Part shown: positions 1-7,552 of the stretch, one piece after another
How positions within the stretch are numbered: the first letter of the stretch is position 1
Layout: every line of letters begins with the position of its first letter
Translations under genes and position numbers: made by a program
The notes under the pieces: model-generated
Databases searched by the model: none
Told to the model about the DNA's origin: nothing
What the model saw: the letters and a program-made list of their open reading frames with translations, nothing else
Assembly (NCBI GenBank): GCA_017507525.1
Contig: JAFWAT010000002.1
Location: 1 to 42,319 of the forward strand
DNA: 42,319 nt
Direction: 5' to 3'
Source: Clostridia bacterium
GTDB taxonomy: Bacteria > Bacillota > Clostridia > UBA1381 > UBA9506

Positions 1-44
1 ACCGCTTAGGAGGCGGTCGCTCTATCCGACTGAGCTACGGGGAC
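1..44 (-). tRNA. tRNA-Arg (anticodon CCU), 5' part only
   Basis: Read on the minus strand this is the 5' half of a tRNA: a 7-nt acceptor strand GTCCCCG, a D-arm with GCTC/GAGC stem around AGTCGGATA, and an anticodon stem ACCGC/GCGGT closing the loop CTCCTAA. The middle of the loop is CCT, which reads AGG (Arg). The variable loop, T-arm and 3' acceptor strand lie beyond the window edge, so the gene is cut by the window and not shown to be broken. Confidence 0.92.
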
Positions 45-94
45 AAAATAAGCTGTTTTTTAATTATATCATGTTTTTGATGCTTTGTAAAGGT

Positions 95-844
95 TTATGC
101 CTCGAACATTGTACGTTTGTAAAGATTTCTGAGGCGCTCTAAAACCTTCTTTTCCATACGGGAAATATTCATTTGCGAGGTTTCCATGAGTTCTGCGATT
201 TTTGATTGAGACAGTTCATCATAATAGCGATACTGAACAAATCGACGCTCCCGCTCAGGCAAGGAATTTAAAAAGGTTTCGACAAAATCCTTGTTTTCAA
301 TCATTAAAAATTTATCATCTTCAACACCGATACAATCACCTAAGATAACATCCTGTTCGTCTAAGGGCTGCTCCAGCGAGTAAACATCCTGGGTATCGCC
401 CCAGTACATGGCCTGGGCCAGCTGCTCGGTGCTTAAATTAAGCTCTTCAGCAAGCTCGTGGTATTCAAGGATTCTGCCGGTTTTCACAAGCTCTTCATTT
501 CTGATTTTATTTGCCTTTGAAAAAATTTCATACACACGTCTGGGAACGCGAATGCAGTTTCCCTTATCCCGGAACAAACGCTTGATTTCTCCTAAAACCG
601 TCGGAGTGGCAAAGGTGGAAAAACGTGTGCCGCGGTTTGGGTCAAAACGTTTAATGGCATTGACAAGACCCACGCAGGCAGATTGATAGATATCGTCAAA
701 CTCCAGCCCTTTACCGTTAAAGCGGCGGGCTAAAATTTCCGGAATATAAGTATATACATATGTAATCTCGTTTAGTAGAACGTTATCTTTCGTCTCCAAA
801 TAACGGAGAAATAGTTCACGTTCCTTTGTCATTGATATTTCCAT
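95..844 (-). CDS. RNA polymerase sigma factor, sigma-B/F/G subfamily
   Basis: A 249-residue sigma-70-family protein. Region 2 is clear: a DDIYQSACVGLVNAIKRFD stretch near residues 50-68 is the core-binding helix and RFSTFATPTVLGEIKRLFRD is the -10 recognition part. Region 3 follows (about 100-150), and region 4 near the C-terminus contains LSQSKIAELMETSQMNISRM, a helix-turn-helix for -35 recognition. Length and the VLGEIKRLFRD motif fit the sporulation/stress group (SigB, SigF, SigG) rather than the vegetative factor. There is no anti-sigma factor or spoIIA gene next to it, so which member it is cannot be settled. The start is set by GGAGG seven bases before the ATG. It follows a minus-strand gene from which it is separated by a terminator, so it probably has its own promoter. 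Confidence 0.9.
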   Translation of the reverse strand: MEISMTKERELFLRYLETKDNVLLNEITYVYTYIPEILARRFNGKGLEFDDIYQSACVGLVNAIKRFDPNRGTRFSTFATPTVLGEIKRLFRDKGNCIRVPRRVYEIFSKANKIRNEELVKTGRILEYHELAEELNLSTEQLAQAMYWGDTQDVYSLEQPLDEQDVILGDCIGVEDDKFLMIENKDFVETFLNSLPERERRFVQYRYYDELSQSKIAELMETSQMNISRMEKKVLERLRNLYKRTMFEA

Positions 845-867
845 GTTACTGCCTCCGTGAGGATGAT

Positions 868-897
868 AAAAAACCGGCGTAAAACCTGCTACGCCGG
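868..897 (-). terminator. Intrinsic terminator after the 956-1585 gene
   Basis: The stem CCGGCGTA / TACGCCGG (874-897) has 8 perfect pairs and an 8-nt loop. On the minus strand it is followed by six T (868-873). It ends the membrane-protein transcript before the sigma-factor gene. Confidence 0.85.
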
Positions 898-955
898 ATG
901 TGTTTTTACTTAGTAGGAAATTACAACCGACAGGTTGTGATGACGGAAAGCTTTT

Positions 956-1585
956 TTATGATTGCTTCATTAATTCGGTAATCACTTTAACAGCGTTGTC
1001 ATATTCAGCAACCTGCACAGGGTCGTTTTCTTCCCCGGGGCGGCGGAATAAAACCAAGGCGTACAGGTCATCACTTAGAAATTTCATGTCAGATAAAACC
1101 TTGCTTCCGGTCAAGTGCAGTGCAATGGGCGTATCGCCGCGATAGAGCACACGGTCACCGTACGTAGAGAGGTCCATCAACTCATTTAAGGGGCAGAACG
1201 CATCTTTTTTAATCAACCTGTCGTAGTTAACCCGGTCGACAATAAACAAGGTTGCACCTTTGTTTGCAAGCTGCGCTTCTAAAGACTGCTGCGTGGCTTC
1301 TGCGTTGTCTTCTGACAGAGATTTACTTAAAAACAGACGTTCAATGGTGATGATGGCATCGCCGCTATCATCAATATCGGCAATCACGCCGGGCAGTGCC
1401 TTGTTAAAATTAATATTTCCATCACTTAAAGAATCAGCAGAAACAAGAGAAATTTTCAGGTCTGAAGGGACTTGTTTGGTTAATTCTCCTACCAGCAATA
1501 TTCCCGCTAAAACCACAATGGTCACAACGATAACTGTGGCTTTGTGATAATACCAGAAATTTTCTAATTTAGCCTTAAATGACAT
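956..1585 (-). CDS. Membrane-anchored protein of unknown function
   Basis: The chosen start gives 209 residues. A longer frame runs upstream to 1693, but GAGGTGG sits just before the ATG at 1585 and a good promoter lies inside the extension, so the shorter form is preferred. The N-terminus (MSFKAKLENFWYYHKATVI) is short and basic and is followed by one hydrophobic segment at about residues 17-34. The rest is a soluble, probably extracytoplasmic domain with no cysteines typical of lipoproteins and no motif I recognise. It is transcribed towards the sigma-factor gene, but a terminator separates them. I cannot assign a function. Confidence 0.75.
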   Translation of the reverse strand: MSFKAKLENFWYYHKATVIVVTIVVLAGILLVGELTKQVPSDLKISLVSADSLSDGNINFNKALPGVIADIDDSGDAIITIERLFLSKSLSEDNAEATQQSLEAQLANKGATLFIVDRVNYDRLIKKDAFCPLNELMDLSTYGDRVLYRGDTPIALHLTGSKVLSDMKFLSDDLYALVLFRRPGEENDPVQVAEYDNAVKVITELMKQS

Positions 1586-1622
1586 AGTTAGCCACCTCAA
1601 AATAAAACTCTTATAAATTAAT

Positions 1623-1651
1623 ATTATACTACAGTTTTGGGGGTTCGTCAA
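1623..1651 (-). promoter_or_regulatory. Sigma-A-type promoter for the 956-1585 gene
   Basis: On the minus strand TTGACG (1651-1646) and TATAAT (1628-1623) are separated by exactly 17 bp, with the gene start about 38 bp downstream of the -10. It lies back to back with the activator sites of the GH1 gene. Confidence 0.75.
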
Positions 1652-1688
1652 GAGATAGGGTGAGGTCATATTTTCTGGCGTTAAAAAA

Positions 1689-1753
1689 TCCAAGGATTTG
1701 ACATAAAATCCTAAGAATATGACCTAGATTTGGTACTTTAATTTTAGTATAAT
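1689..1753 (+). promoter_or_regulatory. Activator site pair and -10 of the GH1 gene
   Basis: Two motif copies occur, TCCAAGGATTTGACA at 1689-1703 and a weaker CCTAAGAATATGACC at 1710-1724; their GAC cores are 21 bp apart. TATAAT follows at 1748-1753, 38 bp after the start of the second copy, with no good -35 at the proper place. The same arrangement is found at 8971-9035 and 18129-18193. Overlap of the second site with the edge of the -35 region suggests activation. The binding protein is inferred, with the regulator at 14947 as candidate. Confidence 0.7.
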
Positions 1754-1788
1754 TAATATAATTTTATAATGATTTTAGAGGTGTTTGT

Positions 1789-3138
1789 ATGAATTTTACA
1801 TTTCCAAAGGATTTCCTTTTTGGCGCAGCCTGCTCTGCCTGCCAGATTGAATCTGGCTGTCATGAAGGCGGTAAGGGCAAGGATGTTCATGAACATTTTT
1901 ATCCCATCTATCCTGACAAGTTTTTTGGTGCTGACCCCAATGAGTCTGCTGATTTTTACCATAAGTATCCTGAAGATATTCAGAAAATGAAAGAGTTGGG
2001 GCTCAAGTGCTTCCGCTTTTCTATTTCTTGGTCGCGCATATATCCCAACGGTCCGGAAGAAGTTTGTCAGGCAGGGCTTGACTATTATTCCGACATGCTT
2101 GACAAATTAAAAGAGGCAGGCATTGTTACGTTCTTTGACCTGTTCCATTGCGATCTGCCCTATTGGGTAATAGAAAAAGGCGGCATCTTAGAACCTGCTT
2201 TTATTGATTGGTTTTCAAGCTATGCCGAAACATGTTTCCGTGCCTTGGGTGACAAGGTTGATTATTGGTGCACTGTTAACGAACCCAGTATCAACATCAT
2301 GGCGTCTTATGCTTATGGCAGCAATGCACCGTTTTTAAAGGATATGAATCTGGCAATTAAAGCTTGCCATAACATGATTTTAGCACACTATAAATGTTTG
2401 CACATTTATAAGTCCTTAGGTCTTAATGGCAAAATCGGTGCGGTCATTCATATGCAGCCTGTATACTCCCTGTCTATGGATCCTAAGGATCAGGCGGCGG
2501 CAGAACGCGACCAGGCATTTTACACCGGCTGGTGGCTTGACCCCATGCTGAAGGGGCATTATCCTGAAATTTTAATGGATTATCCCTACCTGACAGAAAA
2601 GCTGCCTGAAGGTTTTGCAGAAGAACTGAAAGAGAACTTCATTGAAAATGACTATATAGCGATTAATTACTACAGTCCGGGCTTTGTGGAATATGAGGAC
2701 AATGGAGAACTGGATTATAAAATTATTGTCAATGAAGAACTCCCCAAGGATGGCTATGGCTTCACCAGTTATCCTCAGGGTCTTTATGATACCATGCTGT
2801 ATTTAAAAGATACATACCCGGGTAAGGATATTATCATTACCGAAAACGGCATCGGCATCAAAAAGTGGGGCAATTATGATGAAGAGCTTGTTGATGATTA
2901 CCGTGTTAACTATATGCGTGAACATCTTCGTTCCCTCTCTCGTGCCATTAAAGCCGGTGCGCCGGTTATCGGATATCTCCATTGGTCCATTATGGATACC
3001 AATGAAATTTATGCGGGCGGATACAACTTTATGTTTGGTTTAAATCAGGTGCGTTACGACACGCCGGAGAAAACACGTATTCCCCGAAAGAGCTGGTATT
3101 ACTACCAACAGGTCATTAAAGAGTCTACTGTCAATTAG
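1789..3138 (+). CDS. Glycoside hydrolase family 1 beta-glycosidase
   Basis: A 449-residue cytoplasmic enzyme with no signal peptide; the length is normal for GH1 (TIM barrel). The N-terminal FLFGAACSACQIESG matches the family start (F.WG.A...YQ.EG). The acid/base glutamate is in TVNEPS (E165) and the nucleophile in ITENGIG (E352). The family would retain beta-glucosides, galactosides or their 6-phosphates, so it hydrolyses a beta-linked sugar, but the exact substrate is open. The usual H-W-D-L-P motif reads HCDLP and the aglycone/glycone region reads MDTNEIYAGGY where D-N-F-E-W is common, so this is a divergent member. It stands alone as a single-gene unit with a terminator behind it and is preceded by the 21-bp-spaced site pair. 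RBS GAGGTG lies nine bases before the ATG. Confidence 0.93.
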   Translation: MNFTFPKDFLFGAACSACQIESGCHEGGKGKDVHEHFYPIYPDKFFGADPNESADFYHKYPEDIQKMKELGLKCFRFSISWSRIYPNGPEEVCQAGLDYYSDMLDKLKEAGIVTFFDLFHCDLPYWVIEKGGILEPAFIDWFSSYAETCFRALGDKVDYWCTVNEPSINIMASYAYGSNAPFLKDMNLAIKACHNMILAHYKCLHIYKSLGLNGKIGAVIHMQPVYSLSMDPKDQAAAERDQAFYTGWWLDPMLKGHYPEILMDYPYLTEKLPEGFAEELKENFIENDYIAINYYSPGFVEYEDNGELDYKIIVNEELPKDGYGFTSYPQGLYDTMLYLKDTYPGKDIIITENGIGIKKWGNYDEELVDDYRVNYMREHLRSLSRAIKAGAPVIGYLHWSIMDTNEIYAGGYNFMFGLNQVRYDTPEKTRIPRKSWYYYQQVIKESTVN

Positions 3139-3213
3139 TCATCACGAAGTGATGTAGCAAACGCTTTTGGATGGTTTATGGACTCTTTCTACATTAAGCT
3201 TTTGTTTCATTCA

Positions 3214-3260
3214 GGCTGCGATGCATCGCTTTTTGGCGTAATGTGTCGCAGTCTTTTTTT
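3214..3260 (+). terminator. Intrinsic terminator after the GH1 gene
   Basis: A long hairpin pairs GGCTGCGATGCAT with AATGTGTCGCAGTC, using a few G-U pairs, and is followed by seven T. The rest of 3139-3404 holds only the leader of the next operon; I see no clear -35/-10 pair, though TATATT at 3347 is possible. Confidence 0.8.
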
Positions 3261-3404
3261 GCAAGTCGCGCAATAGCAGACCATACCAAAACTAAATATG
3301 CAAAAAAATAGACCAAAATGCTAAAGAAATTTTAAATGGACAATGATATATTGAAACAAAAGATATAGGCATATTCTTACATGGAATACGTATAGGAGGT
3401 TACT

Positions 3405-4499
3405 ATGAATCACTACGATTATCAGGAGCTGTGCTCCAATTTTGAGTACCAGGGAGAGTATATTGGTGCACGTCGTTACGGCGAAGGGCATATTAATGAT
3501 ACTTTTTTGGTTGAAACAACTGGGAAACGTTATATTTTGCAGCGGGTTAACACCCTTGTGTTTAAAGAGCCGGAAAAATTAATTGAAAACGTGGTTGCTG
3601 TAACAGAATATCTGCATAACAGAATTATTTCCAACTTCGGTGACCCCTATCGCGAAACCTTGACATTGATTCCTACCAAGGACGGACAGTGGTTTTATAA
3701 AACAGAGCAGGGCGATGTTTTCAGAATGTATCTTTTTGTTGGCAATGCCCGCAGTTATCAGACCATTGAAAATCCGGAGATGTTTTATAAAGTTGCGAAG
3801 TCTTTTGGCCGTTTTCAGAACCTTTTGAAAGCGTTTCCGGCAGATAAACTGCATGAAACCATTCCGAATTTCCATAATACCGTAGACCGCTACAGATTAT
3901 TTAAAGAGGCAATTGCTGCAGATAAAGCAGGGCGGCGGACTGAGGTTTTGGAGGAAATTGATTTTCTTTTAAAGCGGGAAGAGGAAGCGTCTTTAGTGCT
4001 TGATGCCATTGCAAGTGGAGAAATTCCCTTGCGTGTTACGCACAACGATACCAAGCTCAATAACGTTATGATTGACGATGAGACGGGCGAGGGCGTTTGT
4101 GTCATTGATTTAGATACAGTTATGCCCGGCTCTATGCTCTATGATTTTGGTGATTCCATCCGCTTTGGTGCCAGCACAGCGGCAGAGGATGAAACTGACC
4201 TTTCCAAGGTAGAAATGGATTTAGGGCTCTTTGAGCAGTATACCCGTGGGTATATTGAAGAGTTAAAGGAAAGCATTACCCCGAAGGAAGTTGAACTTCT
4301 GGCGTTTTCTGCAAAGCTTATGACCTTAGAGTGCGGTATGCGCTTTTTGACAGATTATTTAGATGGTGACTGCTACTTCCGTATTCATAGAGAAAAGCAT
4401 AATTTAGACCGTGCGAGAACCCAACTGAAGCTGGTTGCCGATATGGAAAAGAAGATGGACAAAATGAACGAAATTGTGTTACAATATTATGAGCAGTAA
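3405..4499 (+). CDS. nahK: N-acetylhexosamine 1-kinase-like phosphotransferase
   Basis: A 364-residue APH/choline-kinase-fold protein. The stretch VTHNDTKLNN (H213, N214, D215) is the catalytic loop. VIDLDTVMPGSML with D235/D237 is the metal-binding segment, followed by DFGDSIRFGAST. This run, the N-terminal GEGHINDTFLV and the C-terminal ECGMRFLTDYLDGD follow from memory the Bifidobacterium NahK (LnpB) sequence closely, far more than antibiotic or choline kinases. NahK makes GlcNAc-1-P or GalNAc-1-P with ATP in the galacto-N-biose/lacto-N-biose pathway. It heads an operon with the ROK kinase (16-bp gap) and NagA. No GNB phosphorylase, uridylyltransferase or epimerase is in the window. RBS AGGAGG precedes the ATG. 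Confidence 0.85.
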   Translation: MNHYDYQELCSNFEYQGEYIGARRYGEGHINDTFLVETTGKRYILQRVNTLVFKEPEKLIENVVAVTEYLHNRIISNFGDPYRETLTLIPTKDGQWFYKTEQGDVFRMYLFVGNARSYQTIENPEMFYKVAKSFGRFQNLLKAFPADKLHETIPNFHNTVDRYRLFKEAIAADKAGRRTEVLEEIDFLLKREEEASLVLDAIASGEIPLRVTHNDTKLNNVMIDDETGEGVCVIDLDTVMPGSMLYDFGDSIRFGASTAAEDETDLSKVEMDLGLFEQYTRGYIEELKESITPKEVELLAFSAKLMTLECGMRFLTDYLDGDCYFRIHREKHNLDRARTQLKLVADMEKKMDKMNEIVLQYYEQ

Positions 4500-4515
4500 A
4501 ATTGGAGGATAAACA

Positions 4516-5424
4516 ATGGACAAGAGCAAAACAATAACTGCAAAGCTAGGCATTGATGTGGGCGGCACAGATGTTAAATTTGCTGTGATTGACAACAATG
4601 CGATTGTATACCGCTCTAAAATTCCTGCCAATAAGGAATCTGTTGATGCAATTTTAAATGAGATTTGCGATGAATGCAAGAAAATTGCCAAAGAGTACCC
4701 ATACAGCAGTGTGGGTGTTGGGGTTCCCGGTATTGTTTATGACGGCCTTTTGACAACGATTAATTTACCTTTTAAGAACACGCCTGTTGCCAAGGAAATG
4801 GAAGCCCGTATCGGTATGCCGGTGGCAGTAGACAATGATGCAAACTGCGCAGCCTTAGGTGAAGTATTGGGTGGCGGTGGCAAGATATACAGAAACGCGG
4901 TGCTGATAACATTGGGTACCGGTGTTGGCGGTGGCGTAATTGCTAATGGTGAAATTTTGCGGGGCAGAGGCTGTGCCGGAGAACTGGGGCATATTATTAT
5001 CCAGTCAGAAAACGGACGCAAGTGCACCTGCGGTCAAACAGGCTGCTTAGAGCAATACGCATCCGCAAAGGCGCTGGTTAGACAGGCAACAGAAGCTGCA
5101 GGTGAGCATCCTGACAGTATGCTTGCACAGCTATACAGAGAAAATGGAGAATTAAACGGCAAACTGTTTTTCGATGCTTTACATAAAAATTGCCCGGTTG
5201 CAGAAGCTGTGTTTGACAAGTATCTTGACTGGCTCTGTGTTGGCATTAAAAGCTTTCAAATGATTTTTGACCCTGAGGTTATTCTTCTTGCCGGAGGCAT
5301 TACGAAGCAAGGCGACAATTTCTTAAAGCCCCTTAAGGCAAAACTGGGTGAGGGTATTAATGTGAAGATTGCAACACTGCAAAATGATGCCGGTGTCTTT
5401 GGTGCAGCCAATTTATCAATGTAA
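4516..5424 (+). CDS. ROK-family sugar kinase
   Basis: A 302-residue protein of normal length for bacterial ROK kinases. LGIDVGGTD (about 11-19) is the ATP phosphate-binding loop and ITLGTGVGGG the second. The sugar/zinc segment is GELGHIIIQ followed by CTCGQTGCLEQYAS (C170, C172, C177), which carries the ROK zinc cysteines. ROK kinases phosphorylate glucose, GlcNAc or ManNAc at C6. Because it lies between nahK and nagA in one operon (14 bp before nagA), a GlcNAc or ManNAc 6-kinase is likely, but glucokinase activity cannot be excluded. RBS GGAGG sits eight bases before the ATG. Confidence 0.9.
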   Translation: MDKSKTITAKLGIDVGGTDVKFAVIDNNAIVYRSKIPANKESVDAILNEICDECKKIAKEYPYSSVGVGVPGIVYDGLLTTINLPFKNTPVAKEMEARIGMPVAVDNDANCAALGEVLGGGGKIYRNAVLITLGTGVGGGVIANGEILRGRGCAGELGHIIIQSENGRKCTCGQTGCLEQYASAKALVRQATEAAGEHPDSMLAQLYRENGELNGKLFFDALHKNCPVAEAVFDKYLDWLCVGIKSFQMIFDPEVILLAGGITKQGDNFLKPLKAKLGEGINVKIATLQNDAGVFGAANLSM

Positions 5425-5437
5425 ATGAGGGATTTGT

Positions 5438-6499
5438 ATGATTTACAAAAATGCCAATGTTAATGGTAGACTCGTTGATATTCAGACGGAAAACGGAACG
5501 ATTGTAGCCGTGGGCAAGATTTCCGGTGAGGGTGTGGATATGAAAGGCTATAAGGTCTATCCCGGTCTGTTTGACATTCACTCACATGGCTGTGTGGGGT
5601 GTGACACCATGGATGGTAACCACCTGACTGAAATGTCTGAATATCTGGCAAAAAACGGAACAACCTCCTGGCTTCCTACCACGATGACTGTAGCAATGGA
5701 GGATATCAAGAAGGTTGTTAATGCAGATATTTCAAATGTTACCGGTGCGAATGTAGTAGGTTTTCATGCGGAAGGTCCTTATGTATCTCAAAAATATAAG
5801 GGCGCACAGAATGAAGCCTATATCATAGACCCTGATATTGACACATTCAGTCAGCTTAAAAACATTAAACTCATTACTCTGGCACCGGAGCTTCCCGGGG
5901 CTATGGAGTTTGTTAAACAATGCACTTGCCCTGTTTCTCTGGGACATACAGACGCTTCTTATGATTGTGCCGCCGAGGCCATTGAAAACGGTGCTGTTTG
6001 CATCACGCATACCTTTAACGCCATGGCACCCCTGCATCACAGAGAGCCCGGTTCCATCGGGGCGGCGATTGATAAGAATATTTATGTTCAGGTCATTGCT
6101 GATGGGATTCATTTGCATCCTGTTATGGTGCGGATGCTATACCGTTTGTTTGGTGCAGAACGCATGATTTTAATCAGTGACTCCATGTGTGCTACCGGCG
6201 TCAGTGATGGCGTGTATATGTTTGGCGGTCAGCCCATCAACGTTAAAAATTCAGTTGCCAGAACCCATTCAGGTGCCATTGCAGGCAGCACGTCCACACT
6301 CTTTACCTGCGTAAAAAAAGCAATTGAATTTGGCATTCCTGAGGCAGATGCCTTTCACATGGCATCCGGGACACCGGCGGCTATGCTAGGCGTAAAGAAA
6401 GGAAAAATAGAAGCAGGCTATGATGCAGAGTTCATAGCGGTTGATGAAAAAATGAATCTTGCCATGTGTGTGGTCAGAGGTGAAATGGTTTCGTTATAA
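5438..6499 (+). CDS. nagA: N-acetylglucosamine-6-phosphate deacetylase
   Basis: A 353-residue amidohydrolase, slightly short for NagA (about 380). The pattern fits the family: FDIHSHG (H48, H50), HAEGPYVS with the metal-ligand E112, SLGHTDASYD (H170), THTFNAMAPLHHR (H191) and LISDSM with the catalytic aspartate. It removes acetate from GlcNAc-6-P to give GlcN-6-P in the cytoplasm. It is the last gene of the nahK-ROK-nagA operon and ends six bases from the end of the opposite-strand AraC gene; I see no terminator between them. No nagB (deaminase) is in the window, so the next step would be encoded elsewhere. Confidence 0.93.
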   Translation: MIYKNANVNGRLVDIQTENGTIVAVGKISGEGVDMKGYKVYPGLFDIHSHGCVGCDTMDGNHLTEMSEYLAKNGTTSWLPTTMTVAMEDIKKVVNADISNVTGANVVGFHAEGPYVSQKYKGAQNEAYIIDPDIDTFSQLKNIKLITLAPELPGAMEFVKQCTCPVSLGHTDASYDCAAEAIENGAVCITHTFNAMAPLHHREPGSIGAAIDKNIYVQVIADGIHLHPVMVRMLYRLFGAERMILISDSMCATGVSDGVYMFGGQPINVKNSVARTHSGAIAGSTSTLFTCVKKAIEFGIPEADAFHMASGTPAAMLGVKKGKIEAGYDAEFIAVDEKMNLAMCVVRGEMVSL

Positions 6500-6505
6500 A
6501 CGATT

Positions 6506-7414
6506 TTATAATTCTAAAAACGAGTCTTGCTCCGTGGTTTCAAACTCAACCTTAACTGAGCGGCCGTATTCGGTGGGGGACATTCCTGTCAACTGTTTAA
6601 AACGCCGTGAAAACAGGTGCACAGTATCAAACCCCAGATGTGTTGAAATCTGGGATATGTTGTGCCCGCCCTCACGAATCATAGATTTGGCAATATCAAT
6701 TTTCATTTTGGCGAAGTGAGTCATAATCCCTTCGCCAATTTTTTCTTTAAATAAATTTTTCAGCGTGGTAGGGCTGACGTTTAAGGACTCGGCAATTTGA
6801 GTAAACGTCAGTTTTTCGCAAATGTGCTCCTGCAGAAAGCTCAGAACATTACTTAAAAGATCCTGCTCCATACCGCGCTTTAAGGTGGTACTGTTTCGCC
6901 TGATGCCGCCGTAGTTGCGGTAGAGAGAAATGAGCAAGTGCTCCAGCGACAGCGCAAGGACTTGCTCAGAACCAAAAAGAGCCTCCTCGCGACGCGTTAA
7001 TTCCTTTAAAAAGGTGTTTTCTAGGGGAGAAGAAAAGCTATGTATAGATTCTCGCACAATGGTTGCAAGCAAATGCTTTTCAATGTCTGAAAGAGGCAGA
7101 ATGCGCTTTTTGAAGAATTTGATGGCAGGGGACTTACAGCTGAAGGTAATGACAACCAGATTGGGCGCAACAACACCGTTAGCACGCAGATTGTGGTACT
7201 CATTCGGTTGGTGGAAAGCAGCATGACCTTGCGTTAAAATCCGCTTTTCTTTATCCATATCAATTTCAATTTCGCCTTTGTCTACATAGACAAACTCCCA
7301 GAAGTCATGGGTTTCACCTTTGAAAGAGTAATCCTTTTCATACTCAAAATAGTGAACGGTGAAAATTTCATTTATGGTAAAAACGCGTTTTAGTCTGGTT
7401 GGTTTAAACTCCAT
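6506..7414 (-). CDS. AraC-family transcriptional regulator with N-terminal sensor domain
   Basis: With the start at 7414 (GGAGGGGG just upstream) the protein has 302 residues; the frame reaches 7501 but the extension overlaps the promoter region of the neighbour. The N-terminus has a cupin-like arm (HDFWEFVYVDKGEIEIDM). The C-terminal 100 residues carry two helix-turn-helices: LTFTQIAESLNVSPTTLKNLF and HNISQISTHLGFDTVHLFSR, followed by the typical GMSPTEYGR. It is divergent from the GntP-type permease at 7553, so it probably controls that gene and perhaps itself, using a sugar or sugar acid bound to the cupin. Confidence 0.9.
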   Translation of the reverse strand: MEFKPTRLKRVFTINEIFTVHYFEYEKDYSFKGETHDFWEFVYVDKGEIEIDMDKEKRILTQGHAAFHQPNEYHNLRANGVVAPNLVVITFSCKSPAIKFFKKRILPLSDIEKHLLATIVRESIHSFSSPLENTFLKELTRREEALFGSEQVLALSLEHLLISLYRNYGGIRRNSTTLKRGMEQDLLSNVLSFLQEHICEKLTFTQIAESLNVSPTTLKNLFKEKIGEGIMTHFAKMKIDIAKSMIREGGHNISQISTHLGFDTVHLFSRRFKQLTGMSPTEYGRSVKVEFETTEQDSFLEL

Positions 7415-7486
7415 ATGGCCCCCTCCTTTGTGTTCTAGTATACCATGGGAGAGGTCTTTGTGTAAAGTCTTTTTGGGCAAAGGCAT

Positions 7487-7515
7487 TTGACATATCATCA
7501 AAAATGTGATATATT
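7487..7515 (+). promoter_or_regulatory. Consensus promoter of the GntP-type permease with palindrome in spacer
   Basis: TTGACA (7487-7492) and TATATT (7510-7515) are 17 bp apart. The spacer holds an inverted repeat, ATATCA (7492-7497) and TGATAT (7507-7512), which overlaps both hexamers. A repressor bound there would block RNA polymerase. Confidence 0.7.
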
Positions 7516-7552
7516 TTTAGTAAATTAGTAAATTATGTATAGGGGGAATACT

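Noticed and set aside
3279-3345. GAC-containing stretches before the nahK operon as a fourth regulon site
   Set aside because: The GAC cores are 28-32 bp apart, the CCTAGGATT core is missing and no -10 lies at the fixed distance.
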